Shown: positions 11,701-21,080, numbered from the stretch's first letter. The stretch is 64,000 bases of DNA from Lethocerus indicus (GCA_019843655.1 JACDQD010000004.1:29027872-29091871), one strand, 5' to 3'. Translations and numbers: made by a program. The notes: generated from the sequence alone by a model not told the origin.

Positions 11701-14700
11701 AACCAGACTGAGGTCAGCTTTGAAACTCTTTTCCTCCAGTTTTAGACTTGTTTATTTCTATTTTTTATAAATTTCACTGCACAGTGTGCGAGGTATGCTC
11801 GCATACCGACCTCTCTTCTACAAACTCTCCCCATCGCTCTTTTCGAATGGCGCCGACCGCCTCACGTTCTCTTCCGACACAGAACTAGCCCACATTTCTT
11901 TTATATATCTTAGTAATTTTACTATATTTTGATTTGATATCTTGTGCCATTTCAAGAGAAAACATCGGGGAAGCATGCGCGTCTCAAAAAGTTGCCCAGA
12001 AATGACTTGATTCCTCGTAAAAAATTATAATGTCCCCTCAGAGGGGACATCGGAGTGCAAAGGGTTAATAATGCTATACTCAGTGCTTTCTTCAATATTG
12101 ACATATTATAAAGTTTTAACCTAATTTTACAGGAAATTTTGGAATAAATATTGTTCTGTTCCGATTGCGAGACAATAGTAAGTAGGATTATCTGTTGTAT
12201 TTGCAGGTTCTACAGTTGGAAAGGGGAATGCAAGAGATGTTGGCTCGGCTGCAGGAGTTGTTACGGTGGCAGGAGGGACGAGTGCACGAGCTGCAACGGT
12301 GGATTGAAACTGACGAGGCGCGGAGAGTGCAAGTCCTACTGTCCCTCGAATATGTACAGCCGGCGACTTCGCAGCAACGACTCTACGATTTTTTTCAAAT
12401 GCACCAAATGCCATCCGTCCTGCGCTACTTGCGACGGTATTCCAACGATTACATGAATTGTGTCCGTCAGGCATATCGCTGGCGTATAATTATATGAGGA
12501 ATTTAAAAATCGACTGCGTGAAGACTCATAATCGGATATTTTACAGAGCAAAAACTATGGCACAACGTCATAATCATTTATTATATTTTTTATAAGTATA
12601 ATCCGAGATATTTAATTTAGTGGGCATTGTATTCGGCGAAAATGCGAGGACAATCCCAAAAGTAAGGTCTCCATTATTTTAGAAATACAATTTATTCTCT
12701 ATAATATTTACATAATTGAAGAATTTTTCACTGTTCTACATAAACGCCTTTTGGGTCGATGATTTTTTTTTTATGCGTTAGACGCTGTGGGACTTTTAGC
12801 GGATCTCGCTGTGGTCTCTCCGTTTTGGAGACCTTACTTCTGGTATTGCTCCCGTATATCCTTAGTCTGTTAAGGTCGGACATTTTATTATAGGAAATAG
12901 TAATGGGGCGAGAACGCGGCAAATAAAAACTCCCATTATCGCAAATCTATTAATTTGTCTCACGGTTTCTTGTCTTAGCCCCAGGAGCATTAAGCTCCCT
13001 CTCACGAGAGCTTTCGGCTCATATATATATATATATATGTATATATTTATATATACAAGAGTGTCTTCTATCGAGGGCACTGAAATTTGAAATTCAGGAA
13101 AGTAGTTTTCCATGTCTTTTACCGTTTTATAACGTCTCGCCGACGCTCCCGTGAGGAAGGTGGCTAAAGCTGCCAAGAATGTAGGAGCTGAACGTTGAAA
13201 ACAAATATCAGAAAAATTTAACCCGAGCATCACGACTTTGGCCATACTGAAAACGGGGTAGTCCATCCACAGAAAGTAAATAAGCGAGGATTTTTCTCTC
13301 CTAACTTCTATGGAACCGCCAGCGAAGGAATCAGAAACTGAATCACATCTCTCGCCGCATATTTATATCATAAAATTTTTGGGCACTGCCCTGTAGCATT
13401 TAAGTATTGTTATTCGGTGATTATTATATCATTTGCCTGTACCGTTGTTTTGTTACATGAAGGCAGCGGTGTCCACGGATGTACGGGCTGCTCCCCGGGC
13501 AGACTTCTGGACGAGGTTACGGGCACGTGCCAGCCCTGTGACGTCACCTGCATGACGTGCAACGGCCCGACCCCGTTCAACTGCACTTCATGCTCGGCCC
13601 AACATTCTTTGTACAATGGACAGTGCCACTCGTTTCCAGAACTAGACAACTATATAGAGTGCTCCGATTGCAACGGTAAGAGCTGTCACCAAATGTCATT
13701 CAAGGTGAAATACCTTTCCTTAGAAAACTGATAAATAAACCCCTGATATATAAACTGATAAATATTTAGCGCCCAGAACTCCTTCGGCATTATAGTCTTC
13801 ATTTCAGAATTTCCGAAGATTGATTTATCTCGATAATTAATGACCCGGATTACCCCCATCATTCTAACTTAGCAGAGAGAGGGTTAAAGTAAGTTCATTT
13901 CGTCTTTAGCGTGGTCCGTTTAGTACATCAGTACCATCAGTACTAGATTAGTAAAAAATTTAACGATTAAAAACAATTTTTATTATGTCTTAGTATAATT
14001 AAACCTCTTTTCAACGCCTCATCTTCCCAACTGCCAATTATCTGCCAGTTATGCATTTAAAATTTAAAACAAGGGTTTCTAAATTAGTTCTCTAAGTTTT
14101 AACCCGTTCCAATAAAACATTTACATAATACTTAGTAATTAAACAATTAATCTTACGTTTTTGTTATTTTACCAATATTTGACCGCAAGAAAAACGACTG
14201 TTCTAATGTCATTATTTTATGGAGTGGCAGAAATATAGGGGCGTCCTTAGTTGAACGCAATAAATAACGATCCGAACGAAAATGAAGTTCTATAATTCAA
14301 ACTCCTCCATCGCTACGACTTCTATCCGAGGAGAAATTGAACATTATTTTATTTCGAATAAATCTCCGGTCCGCTTAATAAAAGCTCCGTGTTTTCTCGC
14401 GATAAAGGACGTTTATTTCCTCTTGATATCTGCGGGGATGGGACGCCGGCTTAAGCATACATTTCAAACTTGTTTATTGCCCGAGCTTCAGTCGGAGGTT
14501 TAAACCGTCCGACTGTATTTTACGTTTAGTGAAAAACATTTTCTTTATAGCCAATGAGCCGCTGTGGCCCGTAAACTGGGTCATTGGTATGGTTTCTTTG
14601 AATCGCTATATAAACGAAAGCACAGATGAATTGCACGTTCAATGTTTCAAAATTCAACTCTCTGATTCTCTTCAACTAACTGACCATGTGTTATACTTCG

Positions 14701-14955
14701 GATCGAAACTGTTTACATTTTTTATTAATCCTTATTTCCACTTGTTCCGCAGATAAGAACCGCAATTCCGATATTGCCGGGAAGAGAGGCATATCGGTGG
14801 AGTCGATAGCCGAGGTGGAGGTCTTGAGAGCCCTACGCCATTCAAAGGGCCGCCAGTACTCTCCGGTAGTAACAGTCACTGTCATTGCGGTCATCGCCTG
14901 TCTGGCCATTGCTGTACTTTTTACGCTCCTAATATCGGCGCTACAGGTTAGATGA
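2559..14955 (+). CDS. Fur2: Furin-2-like proprotein convertase, copy A (multi-exon, 5' incomplete)
   Basis: Secretory-pathway subtilisin-type endoprotease that cuts proproteins after basic residues. Exons, all joined in consistent phase: 2559-2723, 2993-3110, 4774-5099, 6694-6769, 6894-7046, 8319-8509, 10139-10295, 11258-11401, 12207-12436, 13463-13675, 14753-14955, giving about 660 residues. Order of domains: end of the peptidase S8 domain with the catalytic Ser ([11 protein letters not shown]), P domain, six Cys-rich furin-like repeat exons, then a juxtamembrane segment and one hydrophobic span. The large size, Cys-rich array and C-terminal membrane span match insect Fur2 and vertebrate PCSK5/6, not the short Fur1 forms. 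The Asp, His and oxyanion-Asn exons are not in the window, so I cannot say whether the gene is intact. Copy B lies convergent at 20934-40129. Introns 8510-12206 hold four TTAA-flanked elements. Confidence 0.8.
2993..3110 (+). CDS. Fur2: Fur2 copy A: end of peptidase domain, linker
   Basis: The exon reads [18 protein letters not shown] and ends before VEEK. SHxFGFGxMD is the conserved end of the furin S8 domain. It is 118 bp, equal to the exon in copy B (31776-31893); donor GTGAGC. Confidence 0.9.
3111..4773 (+). other. Fur2 copy A intron, no other gene seen
   Basis: Phase-2 intron of about 1.66 kb between the end of the peptidase domain and the P domain. It is AT-rich with a few GC-richer blocks and short ORFs without recognisable content. 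I see no mobile element with clear ends. Confidence 0.6.
4774..5099 (+). CDS. Fur2: Fur2 copy A: P-domain exon
   Basis: 326 bp. It reads [18 protein letters not shown], then [26 protein letters not shown] and [19 protein letters not shown]. The GEDPxGxWTL block is the signature of the convertase P (Homo B) domain, a beta-barrel that stabilises the catalytic domain. The exon is markedly GC-rich (many GCC/CTC/GAG codons) compared with the AT-rich introns around it. Confidence 0.92.
5100..6693 (+). other. Fur2 copy A intron with GC-rich block
   Basis: Intron of about 1.6 kb within the P domain. The part at about 5290-5830 is GC-richer than its surroundings and holds repeated CCGG/TTAA-type words; the rest is AT-rich. 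I find no coding content or transposon ends. Confidence 0.5.
6694..6769 (+). CDS. Fur2: Fur2 copy A: P-domain C-terminal exon
   Basis: The exon starts in phase 1 and reads [19 protein letters not shown], the end of a convertase P domain (LxxWxLxLYGT). The end is placed at an AG|GT donor (GTCCTG) giving phase 2, which fits the next exon at 6894. Copy B keeps a longer version (122 bp at 29498-29619) that ends in phase 0. The 3' border is therefore the least certain of this gene. Confidence 0.7.
6894..7046 (+). CDS. Fur2: Fur2 copy A: Cys-rich exon 1
   Basis: The exon reads [19 protein letters not shown] (a basic linker), then [20 protein letters not shown], and ends in LHK with donor GTAAGT. 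CHPQCxxxGCYGPxPxQC is the start of the furin-like Cys-rich array, shared with copy B ([18 protein letters not shown]). The start could instead be 6892 if the preceding exon ends in phase 0. Confidence 0.85.
7047..8318 (+). other. Fur2 copy A intron
   Basis: AT-rich intron of about 1.27 kb. It contains a G homopolymer near 7340 and, at about 7950-7985, tandem TGACCT half-sites (see findings). The stretch to about 8070 (ATGGAAATCGGTTCAGCCG) resembles a dispersed insect repeat, but I cannot define ends. Confidence 0.5.
8319..8509 (+). CDS. Fur2: Fur2 copy A: Cys-rich exon 2
   Basis: 191 bp, reading [32 protein letters not shown] and CLPGLYFV, a full furin-like repeat. It has the same length and phases as copy B exon 28907-29097, but the proteins are only about half identical, mostly at Cys, Gly and Pro. 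Confidence 0.92.
8545..9241 (+). mobile_element. Decayed, internally deleted piggyBac-like element
   Basis: TTAA lies at both ends (8545-8548 and 9238-9241). The terminal inverted repeats read TTAACCCTTTGCACTCGAG at the left and TTAAACTTTTGCACTCGAG on the other strand at the right. Inside, plus-strand frames give piggyBac transposase N-terminal remnants: an acidic stretch [15 protein letters not shown] near 8890, [27 protein letters not shown] and [17 protein letters not shown] at 9131-9181. These are broken by stops and frame changes. The rest of the transposase is deleted up to the right repeat. It sits in an intron of Fur2 copy A. Confidence 0.9.
9318..9799 (+). mobile_element. Short TTAA-flanked piggyBac-like element
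   Basis: It starts TTAACCCTTTGCGGTCGG and ends ATGGCAAAGGGTTAA, so both ends are TTAA with CCCTTTGC-type inverted repeats. Near the right end, a plus-strand frame reads [11 protein letters not shown] and [10 protein letters not shown], typical of the acidic N-terminus of piggyBac transposases. About 480 bp, so non-autonomous. It lies only 76 bp from the previous element. Confidence 0.88.
10139..10295 (+). CDS. Fur2: Fur2 copy A: Cys-rich exon 3
   Basis: 157 bp, identical in length to copy B exon 26157-26313. It reads [20 protein letters not shown] then [17 protein letters not shown]. Acceptor ACAG, donor GTACAC, phase 1 in and 2 out. Confidence 0.92.
10410..10958. mobile_element. TTAA-flanked MITE
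   Basis: The ends are TTAACTCGTTCGCTACCA at the left and, on the other strand, TTAATTCGTTCGCTACCA at the right. Subterminal copies of TGTCACATATATGTG-type palindromes occur near 10605-10620 and 10920-10935, with related words near 10880. No transposase coding is seen. It is 549 bp, in the intron between Cys-rich exons 3 and 4 of copy A. The TTAA target points to piggyBac-type mobilisation. Confidence 0.85.
11258..11401 (+). CDS. Fur2: Fur2 copy A: Cys-rich exon 4
   Basis: The exon reads [20 protein letters not shown], then [15 protein letters not shown] and QTCQQG. The donor is placed at 11402 (GTATAT), giving phase 2 out, as needed for the next exon. It is 144 bp versus 156 bp in copy B and aligns poorly with it outside the first Cys residues: this is among the most diverged exons of the pair. 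Confidence 0.85.
11511..12068. mobile_element. TTAA-flanked piggyBac-type MITE
   Basis: It starts TTAACCCTTTGCACTCCGG and ends CCGAGTGCAAAGGGTTAA-like (CGGAGTGCAAAGGGTTAA). A GTCCCCTCAGAGGGGAC palindrome lies just inside the right repeat. 558 bp with no recognisable transposase coding. It lies in the intron between Cys-rich exons 4 and 5 of copy A and shares its terminal sequence with the element at 8545-9241. Confidence 0.9.
12207..12436 (+). CDS. Fur2: Fur2 copy A: Cys-rich exon 5
   Basis: 230 bp. It reads [44 protein letters not shown], and ends in [12 protein letters not shown]. The matching exon in copy B (24137-24384, 248 bp) reads [20 protein letters not shown] at the same place. Acceptor TTGCAG, donor GTATTC. 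Confidence 0.92.
12437..13462 (+). other. Fur2 copy A intron
   Basis: Intron of about 1 kb. A TA-rich simple repeat lies at 13020-13056. A minus-strand open frame covers 12862-13266 but reads through that repeat and shows no known domain, so I do not call it a gene. Confidence 0.5.
13463..13675 (+). CDS. Fur2: Fur2 copy A: Cys-rich exon 6
   Basis: The exon reads [48 protein letters not shown] and ends IECSDCNG with donor GTAAGA. It matches copy B exon 23125-23346 ([15 protein letters not shown]). This is the last and best conserved Cys-rich repeat of the pair. Confidence 0.92.
13676..14752 (+). other. Fur2 copy A last intron
   Basis: AT-rich intron of about 1.08 kb. I see no transposon ends and no coding content. 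Confidence 0.5.
14753..14955 (+). CDS. Fur2: Fur2 copy A: membrane exon and stop
   Basis: The exon reads [18 protein letters not shown], then a span of about 26 hydrophobic residues beginning [17 protein letters not shown], then LQVR and TGA at 14953. The matching exon in copy B splices right after SAQ into a 48-residue tail exon. In copy A the same point is CAG|GTTAGA, a possible donor at 14947. If used, a short exon at about 15284 (ATCATCCTCC... to TAG at 15302) could add six residues. I see no equivalent of the long copy B tail, so copy A seems to lack a cytoplasmic sorting tail. Confidence 0.85.
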
Positions 14956-16299
14956 GGTATAACAATTTTGTATTCGAAGCACTAGACAACGATATTCCTG
15001 AAAATACCGCCCCTAAATAGATATTTTGGAGGTTTCAACGGGCATTAGTTACGGGAGGGACGCCTTTATTTTTTATTAATGTACTTAAAATTGAACATAA
15101 GGATTACAAGAATAGTTTCAGAATTAATATTTTCTTAAAAATATGTCGAATATAGAGAATTATTTAACAATGATATGAACGTTTTCTATTTTAATCACTA
15201 TACACTTCCACTATTGAATGAATGGAATATTTTCTACTATATTTTTCAATAATTCCTTCTCCAAATTGTTTTTTTCTTTTTAGATCATCCTCCTTCTTCA
15301 GTAGAGAATAACAGGAGAAAACTCTCTGAAGAAAAAAAATCACCAAGATATGTATAGGAAAGGAACCAGACTTAGGGTTGGTTGGGAAAATACATTAAGA
15401 ATTGGATATACCATGATAGTCAACAGTCATATTAATTGTATAAACTGAACTATTTAAAAAAAAAAAAACACGAAAATTTACATAATCAGGCTGATGTATA
15501 TATATACAGTGGAGGTGATTCGATAAGCAGTGGTTGATAGTGTACAATAGTCGATCAAAAATTCCTGGTTGAGGACCAAATGACACGGCGACGTATTAAT
15601 AATTAAAAGAGGTGAAATAAAATGTATTCAGTGCAATGAAATTGTAACAGTTAAATTTGAAATAAAGTGGCCTTGATTTTGTATTATTGCAACTATATGG
15701 TATTTTAATTATTAGGTTTTTTAAACTCTAAATTGTTATTTATTTGTCAAATGATGTACAAAGTTGAGTTTGTAAATATCAATTTATTTCACTTTGATGA
15801 TGTATAAAGTTATAAATGAATATATGTTAGTAATAATACAAAATAGGATGTTTAATAATAGATATTAATGATTTGTTGTATTTACTGTAGTTGAAATATA
15901 AAAAAATTGGTGTTTTAATTTAATATTGTTTACATGACTATTTCTAAGAAATATTTAAGTGTTATTATGAAAGATATTATGAGGAATATATTATTTTTTA
16001 TAATAATGTTAAAATAATAAATCAGTATTCTTATTCTTTTCAGATATCAACTGAAAGAGTGACCCTATTTAAATATTATAGTATTAAATACAGACAAGTG
16101 TAATTAAAATATAATATAATACAGCAAAATACTCCATGCCATTTCAGTCCATGATATTCTAAATATTTTAGTGTAATAACATTACTGCCATGCTCTTAAT
16201 TAAAGAAAAAAGGAACGAAAAAAGAATTATTTCTTTTCATTAAATATTAAACTAATAATTACATTACTGCAATTCTATAAATTGATAGTAGTCATTTCA
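14956..16299. other. Intergenic / 3' UTR region between copy A and the receptor gene
   Basis: Very AT-rich. AATAAA-type signals occur after the copy A stop, for example near 15616 and 15660, and may end its transcript. I see no gene. Confidence 0.5.
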
Positions 16300-16380
16300 T
16301 TATTTGGTGTTATGGTGACAGCCCACAAGGTCTTGGAACTGAATTAAAATTGTCAGATGTACAATAATAGCACTCATCAT
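16300..16380 (-). CDS. Gustatory receptor last exon
   Basis: 26 codons plus TAA. It follows a TTTTTTAG acceptor and reads MMSAIIVHLTILIQFQDL then VGCHHNTK and stop at 16300-16302. ILIQFQ is the hallmark end of insect gustatory receptors. The two residues that are usually Thr-Tyr are Val-His here. Confidence 0.85.
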   Translation of the reverse strand: MMSAIIVHLTILIQFQDLVGCHHNTK

Positions 16381-16584
16381 CTAAAAAATATTAAAATATA
16401 TAAAACATTATTTTAAATATTATAAATAAATGTGATAATAATAATTATAATGCTTATTATTACCATAACTATATCTATACATTTGTTCTAATTAAAACAG
16501 CAACTGGTGCAGGAAGCAGAAGTTAATAAATACATTTATTCAAAATACAATAAAATTTTCATTAAAATATAAATAATTATATTC

Positions 16585-16653
<69 letters not shown>

Positions 16654-19600
16654 ATTCTGGTAATTTTCCCAATTTTATTAAATAAGTTGAAAACATCAAT
16701 CTGTAGTCTAATATGCGATTGACAAATAAACAGAACATACAAATACAATTAGGGTAATGACTGGTCAAGCTTTCAGAGGAAGTCCATTAGTTTGAACTAA
16801 GCTCATTTACAGTTGGGGCAGGGCCGGCTGAATTCGTTAACGATTTACGGGTTCCGAATTAAGGGGCTCAAAGCGTCAGTCAAAAAAAAACCCGTAATGC
16901 ACCTTACTCAAATGTGATTAATCCAGTCCCAAAAGCAAATGGACCATAAAGCCTATATTTGCAGGCGTATTGGGGACATTAACTGTTTTAATTAACTAAG
17001 TATAAATTTATTTTTGAAAAGTCCGAAAAGCCGAATTTTATGTATCGAAATGGTCTATTTTTTTTAAATGCACAATATTATTTCTTCTAATTCTTTTATA
17101 TTTACGATAATAACTTAATTATTCAATCTAGGCAGGTTCTCACAAAGATATTGCGTGTGTCCTGGATTAACCTAAACATTTAAAGGATGGTGCTACTTTC
17201 AATTAGCTATATATACATACTTAAATACATACGTATATATGACGTAGCTTAGGGGGTATTTAATCCCTGCAGTACAACTCAAATTCAATTTCAGTTAGAA
17301 ACCCCGTCTTATAGATTTATCAATAATTTACCAAAGTAGAAAAAATAATTACAAACACGGTTTTATCTTGGACACAAATAATAACACAAATTATCTTGGA
17401 CACTCATCCGTACCTTTTATTCAAGAACAATTACACTACTATTAGTAATAGCTTTCTCCGATCTTTCATCGAATAAAGAATATGAATTTGTTTTCCCTTT
17501 TACGAATTCGAAATGCACAGAAAAACAAAACAGAGCTCCCGGTCATAAATCACTGGCTCTGAAAAATTCGCAACAGCAATTTTCTGTCGATGCGGGTACA
17601 ACTTTTAAAAGATATAGACCCGTGTAAACTTCCCATCCTAATATATTTGTCTGTTCCTCTCTCCCAACTTTTTATTCCCGAGTTTCATCTTCGCAGATTG
17701 AGCCGATTGTTGAAATATAGATCGGGCCCCTGGGAATTTGTATCTAAGGCTCGGACATTGACTAAGAGTTCCCGCGGGTCCACCACATCAAATATTAACG
17801 GCAGGATATACATCATCCGAACATCTTCACTGTAAACATAATAGTTCGACAGTCGGGAAAACTGTCCTTAAACTAATTGATCGAAAGAGATTAAATTCGG
17901 GAACATATTTAAAAAATTGCCAGTTAGCGACAATTCAAGTTCTGGTCGCGGATACCTTCGTTCGTTTAACGTAATTAAAATCTTATGTAATAAAAATGTT
18001 AAAAAATGAACAAATAGTGCACTGATCATGTATCAACGTAATTTAATACGTAGTGTTCTTAATAAAGTCGATTTTACATATTGAGATGTGTAAACACGGT
18101 TTACCTTAGTAATTAGCTTCATGTCAATGGAAAATAGATCCAAAGCAGTAAATCCAACGGTATGATCCAACAGTTTCAATAGGACAGTTTCGACCTAAAT
18201 TTAAAACAATCGAAGTTATTAATTCGTAGGTTATTTCTGTTGTCCTCACCAGATACGAATAATTTATACCTCGTTCTGGTTTTGATTTTCCTTTAGAGTG
18301 ACCCAGTGATAGATGAAATTCTTCTTAAATTTTTCGGCCTGAAATATATCCTGCATATAAATAAATTTGTCATAAATTCTAAATATTGATTTGAGTGTCC
18401 TATATCCGTAGTTTGATAAACCCCACCGAATGTTACTTGATTTTTTAATCGGTTAGAAAGTTTATTCATTCGAATTCGCCGTCAGAAATATTTATCGCCA
18501 ATTTCTAAGGTGTTTCTTATACCGTAGGTTCGTCGTGGTGTTTCTGTCTGTTTCACTTGTACTGTCAAATATACAAGTGAAAGTAACAGTGCAGTGAGGA
18601 TGCCCAAAAAACATCCAAAGTGCCAACAGTGACTAACACCGCTACTGAAGATGGCGAGCAGCCGAAACCTGTCTAGCAAAAGACCAAACCAGCGAGAGGT
18701 GACAGAAACACCACGAACCTACGTTATTCCAACCCCTCGCAGACCACAAAACAGGTATATTAAACGTGTTTCTTATATTTAAATTTGTTTAAATATATTC
18801 GCGTTTACTTACTTCACTGTTGACGCGATCGCACGGAATGACAATTGCCAATAAGCGTGCAGCGCGCAAAGCGAGCATAATTGACCACTCGACGTTAGTG
18901 AAAACGAAGCACTTTCTCACGTGCTTTCTGCTCCAGTCGGCGTCGAACGAGGAAATGACGATCATGTAAATATTCATTAGAATTTGGACGAACGAGGAAA
19001 TCATTTGCGCGAGGAGAACCGCGCCCAAATATCCGTTCAGCATTCGCGTCAACCGGCAAAGGGAACCGTGCAACTGTATTAGTTTCCACGATTTCCCGCT
19101 CAGAAGCTGTGTTCCCGGCCTGCCCCGGGCTATGGAAATACGGTGGCAGGCTTTCTCGGCAATGGACAGGCGGAAGTCGCGAGCGATCTTCTGGAATTGG
19201 CGCCTGAGGTTGATGAAAGTGTTGGAAGCGTAAGAGGCGTGCATGAGCAGGGTGGCCTCGGCAAGTACGCCGAGTTTAAGCGCTCTGTCCGCCACTTTCG
19301 AGACGGCGTACATCCTAGCCAGAATCGGCGCCGAGACACCGACCAAAGCGTAGATCGGAGCGTTCAGCCGTTCGAACGAAAGACCCGTCGATTTTTCGAT
19401 TTCGCCCATCCGCTCAACTATCTGAACCGCCTCCCAGCGCCAAGAAAAATTAGACGCGGCGCCGGCGAAAATGCAAGCGAGCGTCACCCAGATCAGAATT
19501 GCGATCGCGGGGAAAAACTTGAAGTACTCGAGGAAGGCCGGATCGCGCCCGTCGTACGTGGCGATGATAGCCGCCGTAAAGACCACGAACGAAACCGGTT

Positions 19601-19694
19601 GCAGGCTCGAACTTCTCCTGAACTGAAGGACGTGCAGTCCGAGAACGCTCCAGAGAATGTAAATCGCAACAGGGAATAGTCGCCCAGGAACCAT
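16300..19694 (-). CDS. Gustatory receptor (7tm_7 family), four exons
   Basis: Insect gustatory receptors are seven-span ligand-gated channels in sensory neurons. Exons on the minus strand: 19694-18813, 18350-18270, 18194-18105, 16380-16300, all joined in phase 0, about 377 codons in total. The start is ATG at 19694, which has an in-frame TGA two codons upstream. The long first exon has several hydrophobic spans and the family's WKLIQLHGSLCRLTRMLNGY region before the sixth span. Exon 3 reads VETVLLKLLDHTVGFTALDL, matching the family's Q-L-H-xxxxFTAxGFFxID region. The last exon gives the C-terminal helix ending TILIQFQ. Phase-0 introns near the C-terminus are typical of Gr genes. The TYxxxxxQF motif is altered to VHLTILIQF. 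It could in principle be an odorant receptor, but the C-terminal motif favours Gr. Confidence 0.85.
16381..18104 (-). other. Receptor intron 3
   Basis: Intron of about 1.7 kb between exons 3 and 4, AT-rich, with a long TA repeat at 16588-16649. Short ORFs such as 17590-17835 (plus) show no known domain. Confidence 0.6.
16588..16649. repeat. (AT)n microsatellite
   Basis: About 60 bases of uninterrupted AT repeat inside receptor intron 3. Confidence 0.95.
18105..18194 (-). CDS. Gustatory receptor exon 3
   Basis: 30 codons reading VETVLLKLLDHTVGFTALDL then FSIDMKLITK. This is the conserved FTAxxxFxID block just before the last membrane span. Acceptor TTTAG, donor GTAAAC, phase 0. Confidence 0.85.
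18270..18350 (-). CDS. Gustatory receptor exon 2
   Basis: 27 codons, reading DIFQAEKFKKNFIYHWVTLK and ending NQNE. Acceptor TGCAG, donor GTATAA, phase 0 at both sides. It fills the expected intracellular-to-last-span linker of 7tm_7 proteins. Confidence 0.75.
18521..18765 (-). mobile_element. Foldback MITE in receptor intron 1
   Basis: The same family as 36904-37226. In minus orientation it begins CCTGTTTTGTGGTCTGCGAG after a short AT-rich end and ends with CGAACCTACGGT; internal ACCGCTACTGAAGATGGCGA is shared with the second copy. It is flanked by an exact 11-base direct repeat GTGTTTCTTAT at 18510-18520 and 18766-18776, which looks like a target duplication. Small minus-strand ORFs in both copies are by-products of the repeat. 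Confidence 0.8.
18813..19694 (-). CDS. Gustatory receptor exon 1
   Basis: 294 codons from MVPGRLFPVAIYILWSVLG to DRVNSE, then donor GTAAGT at 18812. It covers the N-terminus and most membrane spans. It is GC-rich relative to its flanks. Two long open frames overlap it (one on each strand) and are shadows. Confidence 0.88.
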
Positions 19695-20933
19695 CGCTCA
19701 CGATCTGAGGACGGGAACGGGGAACGATTACGACTGATCGAATTTTCTCGGGGGTATAATAGTAGCCTCCGAATTGTTTTCTGTCATAACAGACAAACGT
19801 CCCGTTCGACAGTTGGCCTTCTGTGGTCGGGAAATGCGAACGATAAAAGAAAAATATTAGTGGAAAAATGAATCGGTTCAATTTGCGATGAAAACCACGA
19901 ACGTTCATCGACATATTTATCCGTCCGGACTATAATTCTGTCGAACTTTATTATTGCAACTCCATTATGTTAATATAATAGTTTAATATTATATAATAGT
20001 TTATATAATATAAACAGATATACCTCATGTTTATATCTGAGGGCATTCGGCGCTGAGATATAAATTACCTTTATGTATTGTTTATGAGCGAAATGTAATA
20101 TTTGGAAAGCAAGTAGAAAACATTTTCGAAATCATCTAGAGTCTAGAGTCATAGAGCATCAAAGTCCTCGATCGAAAATTACGGGGTTTAAAGTTATTAC
20201 AAACTTAATGCCTCATTTCTTTGGAGGGACGTTAACAAAATAAAATTACGTTCATATCTTCGAATTCTGGAAAATTCATTATTGAACTATAGTACAACCA
20301 TTTCAACACGTATTCTCCTTCGGGTGGTATTTGAGGAATGAAAAGGGAATATAAAAGACACTTTTCAAAATAACAACCTTTCAATGACTATAATTTACAC
20401 TTTAACTTTCAACATTACATTATAACTCTTACTTCGTTAGAATTTACATAAAATATATATCTTTACGGTAAAAATTCAACATCGAATAACTTTTCCACAA
20501 GTATTTCAAATAAAAATTACGGACTAGCAATTTAATTTAAAAGCCTACACAACTACACACGATTTTCATTTTGTGAAAAACAACTTATTTTAATTTTTAT
20601 TTATTTTTTATTATTTACGAATCCTATATACAGTATTTACAGTTGTAATGTGCGGTGGCACCGGAAGCGATTCCTCGAATGGAAAGTGAACTCGACTTAT
20701 CCTTTTGTCGCTTAACCTGGCAGCCCTCTCTTACTGAACTGGTTTTTGGCCTTCCGATACTGCAGATGCCCGGGACTGGGGGGGTCGGCCTGTCCGAAGG
20801 GCGCCGACGACGACGACGTACTGGGGGATGTTGAAGCCGCTAGGATAGACACTCTCAACGCAGACATAGACAAGGCACATCGGTTGTTTGTTTCAGCTCC
20901 GGCGAGCTTGCTCCGGTCGCTCGGGCCGGTTCA
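19695..20933. other. Region between the receptor start and Fur2 copy B stop
   Basis: It should hold the receptor promoter near its right-hand start (19695 onward) and the 3' UTR of copy B near 20600-20930, where minus-strand AATAAA-type words occur (about 20595-20615). A plus-strand ORF at 20746-20937 lies antisense to the tail region and is not supported. No other gene is seen. Confidence 0.5.
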
Positions 20934-21080
20934 CTAAGTGACCGCGAACTTGTGCCTCTCGAGGAACTGTACGCAGAGGACGGGCTGGTCCAGTTCGCAG
21001 CTGGAGATGTGGGACGGGCCGCCGGGAGCTGAGGCTCGGCTGCAGACGCGGCGAACGGCCTCGTTCTCGGGAGACGGAAT
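20934..21080 (-). CDS. Fur2: Fur2 copy B: cytoplasmic-tail exon and stop
   Basis: 48 codons plus TAG. It reads [20 protein letters not shown], then [20 protein letters not shown]. It joins the membrane exon in phase 0 after an ACAAACTTCAG-type acceptor. The tail is GC-rich, with acidic and Cys residues that could serve trafficking; no exon of this kind was found for copy A. Confidence 0.82.
   Translation of the reverse strand: MPSPENEAVRRVCSRASAPGGPSHISSCELDQPVLCVQFLERHKFAVT

Noticed and set aside
12862..13266. Minus-strand ORF of 134 codons inside a copy A intron
   Set aside because: Reads through a TA microsatellite as repeated Ile-Tyr and shows no recognisable domain.
18482..18679. Small minus-strand ORF similar to one at 36993-37178
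   Set aside because: The similarity is due to both lying in copies of the same foldback MITE; not a conserved gene.
19143..19679. Plus-strand ORF of 178 codons
   Set aside because: Antisense shadow of receptor exon 1, which has membrane spans and family motifs on the minus strand.
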